Origin: Cytophagales bacterium
GTDB lineage: Bacteria; Bacteroidota; Bacteroidia; Cytophagales; Cyclobacteriaceae
Direction: 5' to 3'
NCBI GenBank assembly: GCA_020063545.1
Contig: JAGUUF010000275.1
Coordinates: forward strand, 1 to 12,234
Length of the DNA stretch: 12,234 nt
The notes under the pieces are model-generated. The model saw only the letters and a list, made by a program, of their open reading frames with translations. It was not told the origin of the DNA and searched no databases. A program made the translations under genes and the position numbers. Of the stretch, positions 1-7,238 are shown piece by piece (within the stretch, counting starts at the first letter, position 1; the number at the start of each line of letters is the position of its first letter).

Positions 1-674
1 ATGGCCAGCATGGCAACTGCAAAGGCAGCCACATTGCCGATAACAAGCAGCAGGGCATCGTGCGATGAAATAGTTGCACCTGATTTTGCAAACGAGAAAA
101 GCTTGTATGATGCTGCTGCAAACAGAGTTGGTACTGCCAGGAAGAATGAAAATTCAGCTGCATTTTTTTTATTCAGGTGTTGGGCCAGTCCACCGATAAT
201 TGTAGCGGCTGACCGGGAAACACCCGGAACAAGCGCAAGGCACTGAAACAATCCTATTTTCAGGGCAACGGGGTTTGTAATACGCTGATCGATTTTTTTT
301 TCATTTTGCGCGAATACCGTATCAACAAACAAAAAGAAAACTCCGCCAACTACAAGTGCATAACCGACTACGTCAACCCGTTCAAGCCAGGTGTCGATGT
401 ATGAATCGAGGGTTAGTCCGATAATTGCGGCAGGGAGGAATGCAATCAATAGTTTCAGGTAGAAATCAACCGATTGAAAAAATTTTTTCCAATACAACAC
501 CACTACCGAAAGTATGGCGCCAAACTGGATGGCCACTGTAAACAATTTGGTAAACGGGTCGGCTGCAATTCCCATAAGGGACGAGCCGATGATAATATGC
601 CCTGTAGAGGAGACCGGGAGAAATTCAGTGAGTCCTTCAATAATGGCCAGAATGATAGCCTGGATAACCGACAT
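1..674 (-). CDS. uppP: Undecaprenyl-diphosphatase UppP/BacA, C-terminus cut by window edge
   Basis: Integral membrane enzyme that removes a phosphate from undecaprenyl pyrophosphate, recycling the lipid carrier for peptidoglycan and other wall polymers; loss or gain alters bacitracin sensitivity. 224 residues are visible from ATG at 674; the family is usually about 260-270, so roughly 40 residues are missing beyond position 1. Both BacA signatures are present: EGLTEFLPVSSTGH at residues 13-26 (with the conserved Glu17) and PGVSRSAATI at 150-159 (with Arg154). Several hydrophobic helices fit the multi-pass fold. It starts 9 bases after the DUF3098 gene stops, so it is the third visible gene of the ftsX operon. 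Assignment is by motif and by the known ftsX-DUF3098-uppP order in Bacteroidota. Confidence 0.96.
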   Translation of the reverse strand, partial: MSVIQAIILAIIEGLTEFLPVSSTGHIIIGSSLMGIAADPFTKLFTVAIQFGAILSVVVLYWKKFFQSVDFYLKLLIAFLPAAIIGLTLDSYIDTWLERVDVVGYALVVGGVFFLFVDTVFAQNEKKIDQRITNPVALKIGLFQCLALVPGVSRSAATIIGGLAQHLNKKNAAEFSFFLAVPTLFAAASYKLFSFAKSGATISSHDALLLVIGNVAAFAVAMLA

Positions 675-683
675 TGAATAGCC

Positions 684-893
684 TTAGTTTTTGCGGTCGG
701 TGCGGTACAGGATTGCAAAAATCTGAATAATGAAACCGGTAACTACGATTACCGGTCCCAGTGTTAAACCCAGGAAGCCAAAACCGTGGGGTTCGGTATC
801 CATCGCCATAATAACCAGGCCAAGCGCCAGGGTTATGAGGCCGGCAATCATTAAAAGGTAATTCTTTCGGGTAAAAGGTAATTTATGTTCCAT
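684..893 (-). CDS. DUF3098 family small membrane protein
   Basis: 69-residue protein with two transmembrane helices (about residues 13-31 and 42-61), a basic N-terminus containing LPFTRKNY and a basic C-terminal tail (YRTDRKN). This matches the DUF3098 family, which is confined to Bacteroidota and has no known function. An ATG at 914 would add seven residues (MIYTELV), but these overlap the end of ftsX and are not family-like, so the ATG at 893 directly before EHKLPF is preferred. The start is 7 bases after the ftsX stop, and uppP follows 9 bases downstream. The position between ftsX and uppP suggests a role in envelope growth or division, but this is only guilt by association. Confidence 0.85.
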   Translation of the reverse strand: MEHKLPFTRKNYLLMIAGLITLALGLVIMAMDTEPHGFGFLGLTLGPVIVVTGFIIQIFAILYRTDRKN

Positions 894-900
894 AACAAGT

Positions 901-1791
901 TCAGTATAAATCATCTAACGACATGCGCAGGTATTTACGAATGGATGCCTGTGTGCTAACCGTTGAAATCAGTGCACCCAGGATAACCAGGGTTCCCATC
1001 AGCATCAGCAACAAAGGAAAGTTCTGGAGTTCCTTGAGATCGTTAACTTTGCGGTTAGCCGTTTCAATAACTGCCGCCAAACCTGCGGAAGCAAGTAAGC
1101 CCCCAACCAGGCCATAGAGCATGGCCCGAATAACAAAGGGTTTTTGAATAAACCAGTTTTTTGCGCCAACCAGTTGCATGCTGCGAATAAGAAACCGCTG
1201 GGAGAAGAGCGCCAGCCGGATGGTATTGTTAATCAGCAGAATGACAATGATCATGAAAATGGCGATCAGGCTAATCAGCACAAGGCTTATTCGCGTTACA
1301 TTATTATTGATGGCCGTAATAAGTTCTTCAACATAGTATACCTGGAATATTCCACTCATGTTCTCAATCTCCTTTTTTATTTTAGAAAGGCTTTCGGTGG
1401 TATGGTAATCGGGCGCAATGGTAATCAGGTAAGCATCGTGCAGCGGATTTTCGCCAAGAAATTTAGTAAAGTCTTCCCCGGTTTCGGCAATAAACTTTTT
1501 TGCGGCTTCATCTTTCGAAATAAACCGGACGGGTGCAGCCTGGCCCGCAGGTTTAATGAGGTAGGGAAGGGTTTCCAGCTTTTTTTCTATCTGGGCGCGT
1601 TGACTTTCAGTAAGCCCGTTCTTCAGGTAAACCTGTACCCGGACATTCTCCCGCACCAGTTTTTCCAATTGGCTGGAATAAATTATAAGCACACCAAACA
1701 ACCCGGTTACAAAAAGTGCCAGGGTAATGCTCACAATAACACCCACCAACGGATAGCTGCCGAGTTTCTTCTTACCTGAACTTTTGTGCAT
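901..1791 (-). CDS. ftsX: Cell division protein FtsX (ABC-type permease-like)
   Basis: 296 residues. FtsX pairs with the ATPase FtsE in the divisome and transmits ATP hydrolysis to periplasmic peptidoglycan hydrolases or their activators. Layout fits the family: a basic cytoplasmic N-terminus with KKLGSYP (8-14), TM1 (about 15-37), a periplasmic domain (about 38-165, including the VRVQVYL strand), then three TM helices near 168-189, 219-242 and 258-281. The cytoplasmic loop IRSMQLVGAKNWFIQKPF (202-219) is the conserved FtsX segment expected to contact FtsE. No ftsE is adjacent; in Bacteroidota it is often elsewhere. This is the only in-frame ATG near the family N-terminus. The gene leads the ftsX-DUF3098-uppP operon, and a promoter-like TAnnTTTG lies 4 bases before the start. 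Confidence 0.95.
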   Translation of the reverse strand: MHKSSGKKKLGSYPLVGVIVSITLALFVTGLFGVLIIYSSQLEKLVRENVRVQVYLKNGLTESQRAQIEKKLETLPYLIKPAGQAAPVRFISKDEAAKKFIAETGEDFTKFLGENPLHDAYLITIAPDYHTTESLSKIKKEIENMSGIFQVYYVEELITAINNNVTRISLVLISLIAIFMIIVILLINNTIRLALFSQRFLIRSMQLVGAKNWFIQKPFVIRAMLYGLVGGLLASAGLAAVIETANRKVNDLKELQNFPLLLMLMGTLVILGALISTVSTQASIRKYLRMSLDDLY

Positions 1792-1795
1792 CGGG

Positions 1796-1803
1796 CAAAG
1801 TTA
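1796..1803 (-). promoter_or_regulatory. Candidate -7 promoter element for ftsX
   Basis: On the minus strand this reads TAACTTTG, an exact match to the Bacteroidota -7 consensus TAnnTTTG. It ends four bases before the ftsX ATG, so transcription would start at or within a base or two of the start codon, giving a leaderless or near-leaderless mRNA. No good TTG -33 box is found 17-23 bases upstream, which lowers confidence. Confidence 0.45.
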
Positions 1804-1883
1804 GAATTAAATTCCGGAAAGCAGGTATGCCGGATTGTTGGTTGCCTTCATTTGAAAACCCTGAAGTGATGCCAAACCTAAAT

Positions 1884-1910
1884 AAAAAACCCCGCGGTCA
1901 GCGGGGTTTT
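1884..1910 (-). terminator. Intrinsic terminator after the anti-sigma gene
   Basis: Perfect 6-bp GC stem: CCCCGC (1890-1895) pairs with GCGGGG (1901-1906) around a five-base loop. It is followed on the minus strand by T6 (from A1884-1889) and flanked on the other side by four A/T pairs. It lies 5 bases past the anti-sigma stop and separates that operon from ftsX. The A and T flanks could let it work in both directions. Confidence 0.9.
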
Positions 1911-1915
1911 GATAA

Positions 1916-2752
1916 TCAGTTGCCACGGTATTGTTTCAGCTTGTTCAGCAAGGCTTTGTCTTTAATAGGCACTAATGGCGTTGGCGATGTTTTGTCAAGA
2001 TCAAGCAGGTAGTAGGTACTGTTATAATAGAGGAACACGGTACGCTGCTCACCGGCAATAAACTCAAGTATTTCATACAGGTTGTTTTCGAACGAGCCGT
2101 ACAACACCAGTTTGTTGTCTTTAAACATATAATGGAAGCCGTATTTGCGGGTACCTTCTTCCGTTTCTACTTCAATGGAAGAAGTGACGAAGGCACGAGC
2201 GATGATATCCAACTGGGCATGTTCTTTTTGTGCCTGCAGTTCTTCTGCTTCAATTTCCGGGGTATACACTTCCAGTTTTGGTTGAGTTGCCGGAGTATTT
2301 TCTTTCGGTACAGTTATTTCAGTAGGTTTTGAAGCTTCCGGGTTAACGGATTCATCTGGTGTACTCACTTCCTCCCGGGGCGAGGATTGTTCAGAGGCTG
2401 GCGTATTTTCGGTTTTTTCTTCTGTTGCCGGTATTTGTTCTGGCTCTTTTGCACCGAAATAAAAATACAGTGCTGTTGAAACAACACCGACTACAACAAT
2501 GGAAGAAATGATTTTAGCCGCAACTGAAGCGGTGCCTACGTTAGCCGGTGCAACGGGAACGTTATTCAGCATGGCTTTCAGTTCGGCAACCCGGGCTTGC
2601 CGTATACCCTGGATGAGTTCCTGCTGGAATTTTAATTCCTGCTGCAGTTCAGGATTACCCTGCAACCGCTGTTCAAAGGCTGTCTTTTCCTGCCCTGATA
2701 ACCGGTTGGCCAGGTAGTCGTCCAGTAATTTTATGTCGTTTTCTGAGGCCAT
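1916..2752 (-). CDS. Likely membrane anti-sigma factor with acidic Pro-rich periplasmic linker
   Basis: 278 residues. Residues 1-60 form a charged, helical cytoplasmic region (DYLANRLSGQEKTAFEQRL, then NPELQQELKFQQEL) of the type seen in Bacteroidota anti-sigma and FecR-adjacent proteins, without a zinc-binding HxxxCxxC. One TM helix follows (about 78-100). Residues 101-180 are low-complexity, rich in Pro, Glu, Thr and Ser, consistent with a periplasmic stalk. Residues 181-278 look like a folded domain of beta strands and aromatics (YGFHYMF, VFLYYNSTYYLLDL) that I do not recognise. It starts 3 bases after the sigma gene stops, implying translational coupling. The inferred role is holding the sigma factor at the membrane until an envelope signal arrives. 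Function rests on architecture and context, not on a strong family match. Confidence 0.7.
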   Translation of the reverse strand: MASENDIKLLDDYLANRLSGQEKTAFEQRLQGNPELQQELKFQQELIQGIRQARVAELKAMLNNVPVAPANVGTASVAAKIISSIVVVGVVSTALYFYFGAKEPEQIPATEEKTENTPASEQSSPREEVSTPDESVNPEASKPTEITVPKENTPATQPKLEVYTPEIEAEELQAQKEHAQLDIIARAFVTSSIEVETEEGTRKYGFHYMFKDNKLVLYGSFENNLYEILEFIAGEQRTVFLYYNSTYYLLDLDKTSPTPLVPIKDKALLNKLKQYRGN

Positions 2753-2755
2753 GTT

Positions 2756-3295
2756 CTAATCTAAAAAGTCCAGCTCAGAATACTGAGCTTTAATTAATTC
2801 ATCCAATTTTTGTTTGCACTTATACTTTTTTGTTTTTGCGGTATCGGTATTGGCAAACCCGAGTTTGTCGGCTATCTCCTGCATCGACATTTCTTCGAAG
2901 TAGTAGTACATCAGAACCTTTTTGCAGGTGTCGCCTAACTGGTCAATACACCGGGCGATGATTTTGTTCCGTTCTTCGCTCTCGGTATCAATGGTAACGG
3001 GCTGGTCTTTTTCCTCATTCGATAGCCGTTTTTTCCGGTCAAGTTCTTTTCTCCAAAGATTCTGGCAAATACTGTAAATAAACGTGCTCATTTTGGAGGT
3101 AAGCACCAGTTTGCCCGATACAGCCTTCTGCCAGAAGACCACCAGGGCTTCCTGGTAGATATCCCGGGCTTCTTCTTCGGTACCACTGTTGGTTATGACC
3201 ATTTTGGTCATCATCCGGTAGTATTTTTTGTATAAGAACTCCAGAGCTCGTTCATCACCTTTACAGATGCGCTCGAAAATTTCCTTTTCGTCCAT
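2756..3295 (-). CDS. ECF-family RNA polymerase sigma factor (sigma-70 type)
   Basis: 179 residues from ATG at 3295. Region 2 is at about 17-85: LEFLYKKYYRMM, then DIYQEALVVFWQK (45-57), the core polymerase-binding and -10 recognition helix, and TFIYSICQNLWRKELDRKKR (71-90). Region 4 is at about 111-170: CIDQLGDTCKKVLMYYYFEEMSMQEIADKLGF followed by an unusual NTDTAKTKKYKCKQKLDELI helix that reads the -35 element. Length and domains fit a minimal ECF sigma with no region 1.1 or 3. An ATG at 3319 would add eight residues (MVFRSSSA) with no family character, so 3295 is chosen. The putative anti-sigma gene follows at once, the classical arrangement. No TAnnTTTG was seen upstream, so it may be autoregulated through a different promoter. 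Confidence 0.92.
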   Translation of the reverse strand: MDEKEIFERICKGDERALEFLYKKYYRMMTKMVITNSGTEEEARDIYQEALVVFWQKAVSGKLVLTSKMSTFIYSICQNLWRKELDRKKRLSNEEKDQPVTIDTESEERNKIIARCIDQLGDTCKKVLMYYYFEEMSMQEIADKLGFANTDTAKTKKYKCKQKLDELIKAQYSELDFLD

Positions 3296-3346
3296 TGCAG
3301 AGCTCGACCTGAATACCATCGTGAGTTAATTTGGTAACCGTAAACG

Positions 3347-3395
3347 CGGATTAATGTACTATATTATCGGTAAAATGTTACATGAACGGATTAAT
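3347..3395. repeat. Two direct copies of CGGATTAAT upstream of the sigma gene
   Basis: Identical 9-mers at 3347-3355 and 3387-3395, 40 bases apart start to start, or about four helical turns. The second covers the stop codon of the DUF2147 gene. They lie upstream of the ECF sigma start and could be operator or promoter elements, or chance. Confidence 0.35.
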
Positions 3396-3810
3396 CGGCT
3401 TTTACCCAGGTTTGGGTACGCCAAAATGGTCCCCAATACCCCCGTAATTTAAGGGTAGCGCCTTCAACCCATAGTTTGCATCGGTAAACCTTGCCATTCT
3501 CCGGGTCAAGAATATTTCCGTCTTTATATTCACTGCCGGATTTTATAAGGTCTTTCATTATCTCCATACCAATAATCTTTTTGTTATACCGTTCGTCATC
3601 CAAATCGCATTTGGTGCAAACCGGGTCGGGGTTTTCTCCGGGCTTCGGAAACGTTTGAATCACACGGCCGTATACCTTTTCGTTGCGTTCGAATATTTCA
3701 ACAACCGATTTAACCTCGCCCGAGGCATCATCAATGGTTTTCCACCTCCCTAAAACCGATTGGGCTGAAACTTCGGCTACAACCAGAAAAATAAGGAATA
3801 GTCTTGCCAT
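3391..3810 (-). CDS. Secreted DUF2147 family protein
   Basis: 139 residues from ATG at 3810. The N-terminus MARLFLIFLVVAEVSAQ is a short signal peptide with likely cleavage after Ala-Gln-Ser or nearby. The mature part begins with VLGRWKTIDD, passes through YGRVIQTF and a CTKCD pair, and ends with LRGYWGPFWRTQTWVK, the DUF2147 hallmarks (G-x-W at the start, GY-x-G...W at the end). The family is exported, forms a small beta barrel-like fold and has no settled function. The frame is open upstream to an ATG at 3876, but that would place the hppA terminator inside the coding region and bury the signal peptide, so 3810 is preferred. No promoter was recognised; it may depend on readthrough from hppA or on a non-consensus promoter. 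Confidence 0.85.
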   Translation of the reverse strand: MARLFLIFLVVAEVSAQSVLGRWKTIDDASGEVKSVVEIFERNEKVYGRVIQTFPKPGENPDPVCTKCDLDDERYNKKIIGMEIMKDLIKSGSEYKDGNILDPENGKVYRCKLWVEGATLKLRGYWGPFWRTQTWVKAD

Positions 3811-3824
3811 GCTGAAAATTAATG

Positions 3825-3852
3825 AAAAAACCCCGACCGGTAAGTCAGGGTT
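3825..3852 (-). terminator. Intrinsic terminator of hppA
   Basis: Nine-pair stem between 3829-3837 and 3844-3852 with a six-base loop, followed on the minus strand by six T's (A3825-3830). The pair 3834/3847 is a G-U wobble in the minus-strand RNA but a C-A mismatch in the plus-strand RNA, so the hairpin is built for the minus strand. It lies 24 bases past the hppA stop and before the DUF2147 start. Confidence 0.88.
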
Positions 3853-3875
3853 CTTTGTCGGACATGAAATCCACA

Positions 3876-6173
3876 TTATTTAGACGGGGAGTCGATCGGG
3901 CTAACGCTTATCACCTCCATTTTTGGTTTCGTTTCTCCGGTTTGTGCCCGGGATGTTGTACTTTCGGGCGCCAGCAGCGGGGCGATAACCAGCGCCACAA
4001 CCGACATGAGTTTGAGAAGAATGTTGAGTGAAGGTCCTGAGGTATCCTTGAACGGATCGCCTACCGTATCGCCTACAACGGCTGCTTTGTGCGGCTCCGA
4101 TTTTTTATAAAATTTCTGGCCGTTTATTTCCACACCTTCTTCGAAACTTTTCTTGGCATTATCCCATGCGCCACCAGCATTTGATTGAAAGATGGCCATC
4201 AGTACGCCTGAAACGGTAACCCCCGCAAGCATACCGCCTAACGCTTCAACGCCAAAACCTGGAAGGAATGCAATTAACACCGGGGCAATCACAGCCATCA
4301 GTCCGGGTACTACCATTTGGCGGATAGCGGCTTGTGTTGATATCTCCACGCATTTGCCGTACTCAGCTTTTCCATCGGCTTCGTTAAATATCTTTTGGTC
4401 TTCGGCCGACCACTCTTCTTTACTTTTCTCGCCATTGCGCTTCATTACATCGAGTGCGGCTTTCAGTGCCGGTATGGTTGTGAACTGGCGCCTTACTTCT
4501 TCAATCATCGACATGGCCGCACGGCCTACAGCGCCCATAGCCAGCGCGGAAAATACAAACGGAAGCATACCACCGATGAATAAACCAGCCATAACATTGG
4601 CTTTAGAGACGTCAATCGAACCCAGTTTAGCGGTAGTCATAAAGGCCCCGAAAAGTGCGAGAGCAGTTAATGCTGCGGAGGCTATGGCAAATCCTTTTCC
4701 GATTGCAGCAGTAGTGTTACCTACAGCATCCAGTTTATCGGTGCGGGAGCGAACTTCTTTAGGTAATTCCGACATTTCAGCGATGCCACCGGCATTATCC
4801 GAAATCGGTCCGTAAGCATCAACGGCAAGTTGAATACCCAGGTTTGAAAGCATGCCCACCGCGGCAATGGCAATTCCGTACAGCCCGCCAAAGTAAAATG
4901 CACCAATGATGGACAGGGCAATAATGATGATTGGCAATGCAGTTGACATCATGCCTACGCCCAGGCCGGCAATAATGTTGGTAGCTGCCCCGGTTGATGA
5001 TTGCCGAACGATGGAGAGCACCGGTTTCTTTCCCATGCCGGTATAATACTCTGTAATAAGCCCTACAAGCAACCCAGCAATAAGGCCGATAACTGTTGCC
5101 CAGAAAACACCCATGGCGGTCATTGTTCTTACCATGGCGTTTCCTTGGCTGTCCGTATAAAGCGGGTCGGTAAAGTTCCATTGTGCCGGAAGCATGGAGG
5201 TAATGATGAAGTAGGAAGCAACAATCATAATCCCGGATGAAACAAACTCACCCATGTTAAGCGCCTTTTGCGGATTGCCACCTTCTTTAACACGCACGAA
5301 AAATGTTCCGATGAAAGACATCACTATACCAACACCGGCCAGTACAAGCGGCAGCAGCACGGCCGAAAGTCCGTTGAAATTATCAACAAAGCCCGGCACC
5401 ATAAAGGCTGCACCAAGAACCATGGTGCCGACAATGGAGCCTACATAGGATTCAAACAGGTCAGCGCCCATACCGGCCACATCGCCTACATTATCGCCCA
5501 CATTATCGGCAATGGTAGCGGGGTTTAACGGATGGTCTTCAGGGATACCGGCTTCAACTTTGCCTACCAGGTCGGCTCCCACATCGGCAGCCTTGGTATA
5601 AATGCCACCGCCAACACGGGCAAACAAAGCAATGGAGGATGCGCCAAATGAGAAACCCGTTATAATGGTAATAACCTGGGTAAGGTTGGCCTGCGAATCA
5701 ATACCGAAGATGTTTGAGTAGATGATAAATAATGTGCTGAGTCCCAGAACCCCAAGCCCGACAACGCCCATGCCCATAACGGACCCTCCTGCGAAGGCCA
5801 CTTCAAGGGCACGACCCAAGCTTGTACGAGCAGCATGGGTTGTGCGAACGTTTGCTTTTGTAGCCACACGCATACCGATAAAACCGGCAAGTGCTGAACA
5901 AAAGGCTCCAAGAATAAACGAAACCGCCACCAGGGGTGAGGAGGTTTCTGAATTGGCGGTAACGCCAAGCAGTATGGCAACACAAACAACAAATACAGCT
6001 AAAATCTTGTACTCGGCTTTTAAAAACGCCATGGCGCCTTCGGCAATGTGCCCGGCAATTTTTTTCATTTTATCTGAGCCGGCATCTTGTTTGGTAACCC
6101 AGGCACTTTTCCATAACACAAAGATGATTCCCAGCACTCCGAATGCCGGTAAGTAGTAATGTAGATTTTCCAT
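3876..6173 (-). CDS. hppA: Membrane-bound ion-translocating pyrophosphatase (K+-dependent type)
   Basis: 765 residues, about 16 TM helices. It hydrolyses cytoplasmic PPi to 2 Pi and pumps H+ and/or Na+ out across the inner membrane. Substrate-site motifs are intact: DVGADLVGKVE (197-207), DNVGDNVGDVAGMGAD (223-238), a second acidic cluster around VDAYGPISDNAGGIAEM (451-467), and GDTVGDPFKDTSGPS (701-715). GNTTAA at 485-490 has Ala where K+-independent enzymes carry Lys, so potassium activation is expected. The ion-gate Glu is in DLFESY (Glu241), the position found in Na+-PPases, in dual Na+,H+ enzymes and in some K+-dependent H+-PPases, so the pumped ion cannot be fixed from sequence. The last 30 residues are a polar Ser/Thr/Pro/Lys tail after the final helix. 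A promoter lies about 80 bases upstream and a terminator 24 bases downstream, so it is probably a single-gene transcript. Confidence 0.97.
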   Translation of the reverse strand: MENLHYYLPAFGVLGIIFVLWKSAWVTKQDAGSDKMKKIAGHIAEGAMAFLKAEYKILAVFVVCVAILLGVTANSETSSPLVAVSFILGAFCSALAGFIGMRVATKANVRTTHAARTSLGRALEVAFAGGSVMGMGVVGLGVLGLSTLFIIYSNIFGIDSQANLTQVITIITGFSFGASSIALFARVGGGIYTKAADVGADLVGKVEAGIPEDHPLNPATIADNVGDNVGDVAGMGADLFESYVGSIVGTMVLGAAFMVPGFVDNFNGLSAVLLPLVLAGVGIVMSFIGTFFVRVKEGGNPQKALNMGEFVSSGIMIVASYFIITSMLPAQWNFTDPLYTDSQGNAMVRTMTAMGVFWATVIGLIAGLLVGLITEYYTGMGKKPVLSIVRQSSTGAATNIIAGLGVGMMSTALPIIIIALSIIGAFYFGGLYGIAIAAVGMLSNLGIQLAVDAYGPISDNAGGIAEMSELPKEVRSRTDKLDAVGNTTAAIGKGFAIASAALTALALFGAFMTTAKLGSIDVSKANVMAGLFIGGMLPFVFSALAMGAVGRAAMSMIEEVRRQFTTIPALKAALDVMKRNGEKSKEEWSAEDQKIFNEADGKAEYGKCVEISTQAAIRQMVVPGLMAVIAPVLIAFLPGFGVEALGGMLAGVTVSGVLMAIFQSNAGGAWDNAKKSFEEGVEINGQKFYKKSEPHKAAVVGDTVGDPFKDTSGPSLNILLKLMSVVALVIAPLLAPESTTSRAQTGETKPKMEVISVSPIDSPSK

Positions 6174-6252
6174 TGTAAGGTTTACAGGTTATTACGCGAT
6201 TGCGGATCCACTCGGCAGTTAAAAACACGATAAGACCCTTTAAAAAACTGCG

Positions 6253-6282
6253 CAAATATAGAATAAGTGGCCTATTCAGCAA
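6253..6282 (-). promoter_or_regulatory. Bacteroidota-type promoter of hppA
   Basis: On the minus strand TATATTTG (6253-6260) matches the -7 consensus TAnnTTTG exactly. TTG (6280-6282, in a TTTTTG run) stands 19 bases upstream, the normal -33 spacing. Transcription should start a few bases below 6250, giving an hppA leader of about 70-75 bases. The best promoter in the window. Confidence 0.8.
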
Positions 6283-6306
6283 AAACAGGGTGTGATGCAA
6301 AAGTTG

Positions 6307-6696
6307 CTACTGGCGCGGGAATCTGCTTTTAAGTATAGCCCACAGTTTTTCTTTTCGTACCTGGTCCATTTCGCCAAGGGCATTGGCCGGAATGATGAGC
6401 ATATCTCCGTGTTCAACAGGTGTAAAATCTTCACTGACCCCGGCTATGGGTACGCCAAAACTGATAATGAACCTGGGGTTAAACCGGGAAAGTTCGTTGA
6501 GTGATGTTTGGGTAACCGATATGATCGTAACCTGGGATGCGGAGAAGTGAATCGCTTCAATTATTTTGTTCAGCAGGTGTTTGTCGGGCTCGGGTAATTT
6601 CTCCCACGGGTCGCTAATCAATATGATTAACCGGGTGCGGATAAAATAGATGTCCTCACTGAAAATTTCCTTACTTAGTTGAGTAATCCCGCTCAT
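6307..6696 (-). CDS. Uncharacterised protein, possibly DNA polymerase III psi (HolD)-like
   Basis: 129 residues, soluble, no signal peptide or TM helix. The order of elements resembles HolD, the clamp-loader accessory subunit psi: a buried strand RLIILISDPW (22-31), a helix PEPDKHLLNKIIEAI (35-49), strand QVTIISV (55-61), RFIISFG (75-81), a segment DMLIIPANALGEM (98-110) like the HolD 'L-x-x-P-x-L-x-x-L' stretch, and the final KEKLWAILK helix like HolD 'ARAALWQQI'. This is pattern similarity recalled by eye, not a search result. The start ATG overlaps the thioesterase stop as ATGA, so translation is coupled. The stop is about 25 bases from the hppA -33 element, and no terminator was seen between. 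Confidence 0.6.
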   Translation of the reverse strand: MSGITQLSKEIFSEDIYFIRTRLIILISDPWEKLPEPDKHLLNKIIEAIHFSASQVTIISVTQTSLNELSRFNPRFIISFGVPIAGVSEDFTPVEHGDMLIIPANALGEMDQVRKEKLWAILKSRFPRQ

Positions 6697-7217
6697 TCCT
6701 TCATGTCAAAAATGGATTTCAGCTCGTGTGCATCGTGCGGTTTCATGCGGCCTGCAAGGATAAGGCGCAGTTGCCTTCTTCGAAGTGCTCCGTTGTAAAA
6801 CTCCTTCTCTTCGTCTGTTTCGGGTTCAATTTCCGGAACATCAATCGGGCGGCCGCTTTGATCAACTGCAACAAACGTAAAGTATGCGCTATTGCTTTCA
6901 ATTTTTTTACCTGAGGGAATGTCTTCAGCATCCACATCAATGCGAACTTCCATGGAGGAGTTAAACGACCGGGTAACTTTTGCCCTGAGGGTTACCACGT
7001 TGCCTAATAAAATAGGGTGCCGGAAAGAGATATTATCCACCGATGCGGTTACCACAATGCGGTTGGAATGTTTTTGGGCTGCAATGGCCGATACAATATC
7101 CATCCAGTGCATCAATCTTCCTCCCATCAGGTTGTTGAGTGTGTTGGTATCGTTGGGCAGCACCAGTTCCGTCATGCTTACAAACGATTCACGGGGGTGT
7201 TTTTTCTTTCGGGGCAT
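6693..7217 (-). CDS. Acyl-CoA thioesterase, hotdog fold (YciA/BACH type)
   Basis: 174 residues, cytoplasmic. It hydrolyses acyl-CoA thioesters to free acid and CoA. A single hotdog domain spans about 10-120: the family block LPNDTNTLNNLMGGRLMHWMD (20-40) holds the conserved Asn and the Asp40 that build the active site with the long helix, followed by strands VVTASVDNISFRHPI (55-69) and VVTLRAKVTRSF (74-85). The C-terminal 50 residues (ETDEEKEFYNGALRRRQLRL) form a charged helical extension common in Bacteroidota members. The basic start MPRKKKHPRE is retained since no later Met precedes the domain. It lies 21 bases after pcm and overlaps the next gene by ATGA. Chain-length preference cannot be read from sequence. 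Confidence 0.92.
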   Translation of the reverse strand: MPRKKKHPRESFVSMTELVLPNDTNTLNNLMGGRLMHWMDIVSAIAAQKHSNRIVVTASVDNISFRHPILLGNVVTLRAKVTRSFNSSMEVRIDVDAEDIPSGKKIESNSAYFTFVAVDQSGRPIDVPEIEPETDEEKEFYNGALRRRQLRLILAGRMKPHDAHELKSIFDMKE

Positions 7218-7238
7218 ACAAACAAATTAATTTACTAC

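Noticed and set aside
1144..1779. 211-residue open frame on the plus strand
   Set aside because: It lies wholly opposite ftsX, whose protein sequence and membrane layout are unmistakable; the plus-strand translation has no recognisable domain.
3811..3876. 22-residue N-terminal extension of the DUF2147 gene
   Set aside because: It would run through the hppA terminator and place a signal peptide in the middle of the protein; the ATG at 3810 gives a normal exported protein.
4192..4815. 207-residue open frame on the plus strand
   Set aside because: It is antisense to hppA, and its Ala/Ser/Pro-rich product is the expected shadow of hydrophobic membrane codons.
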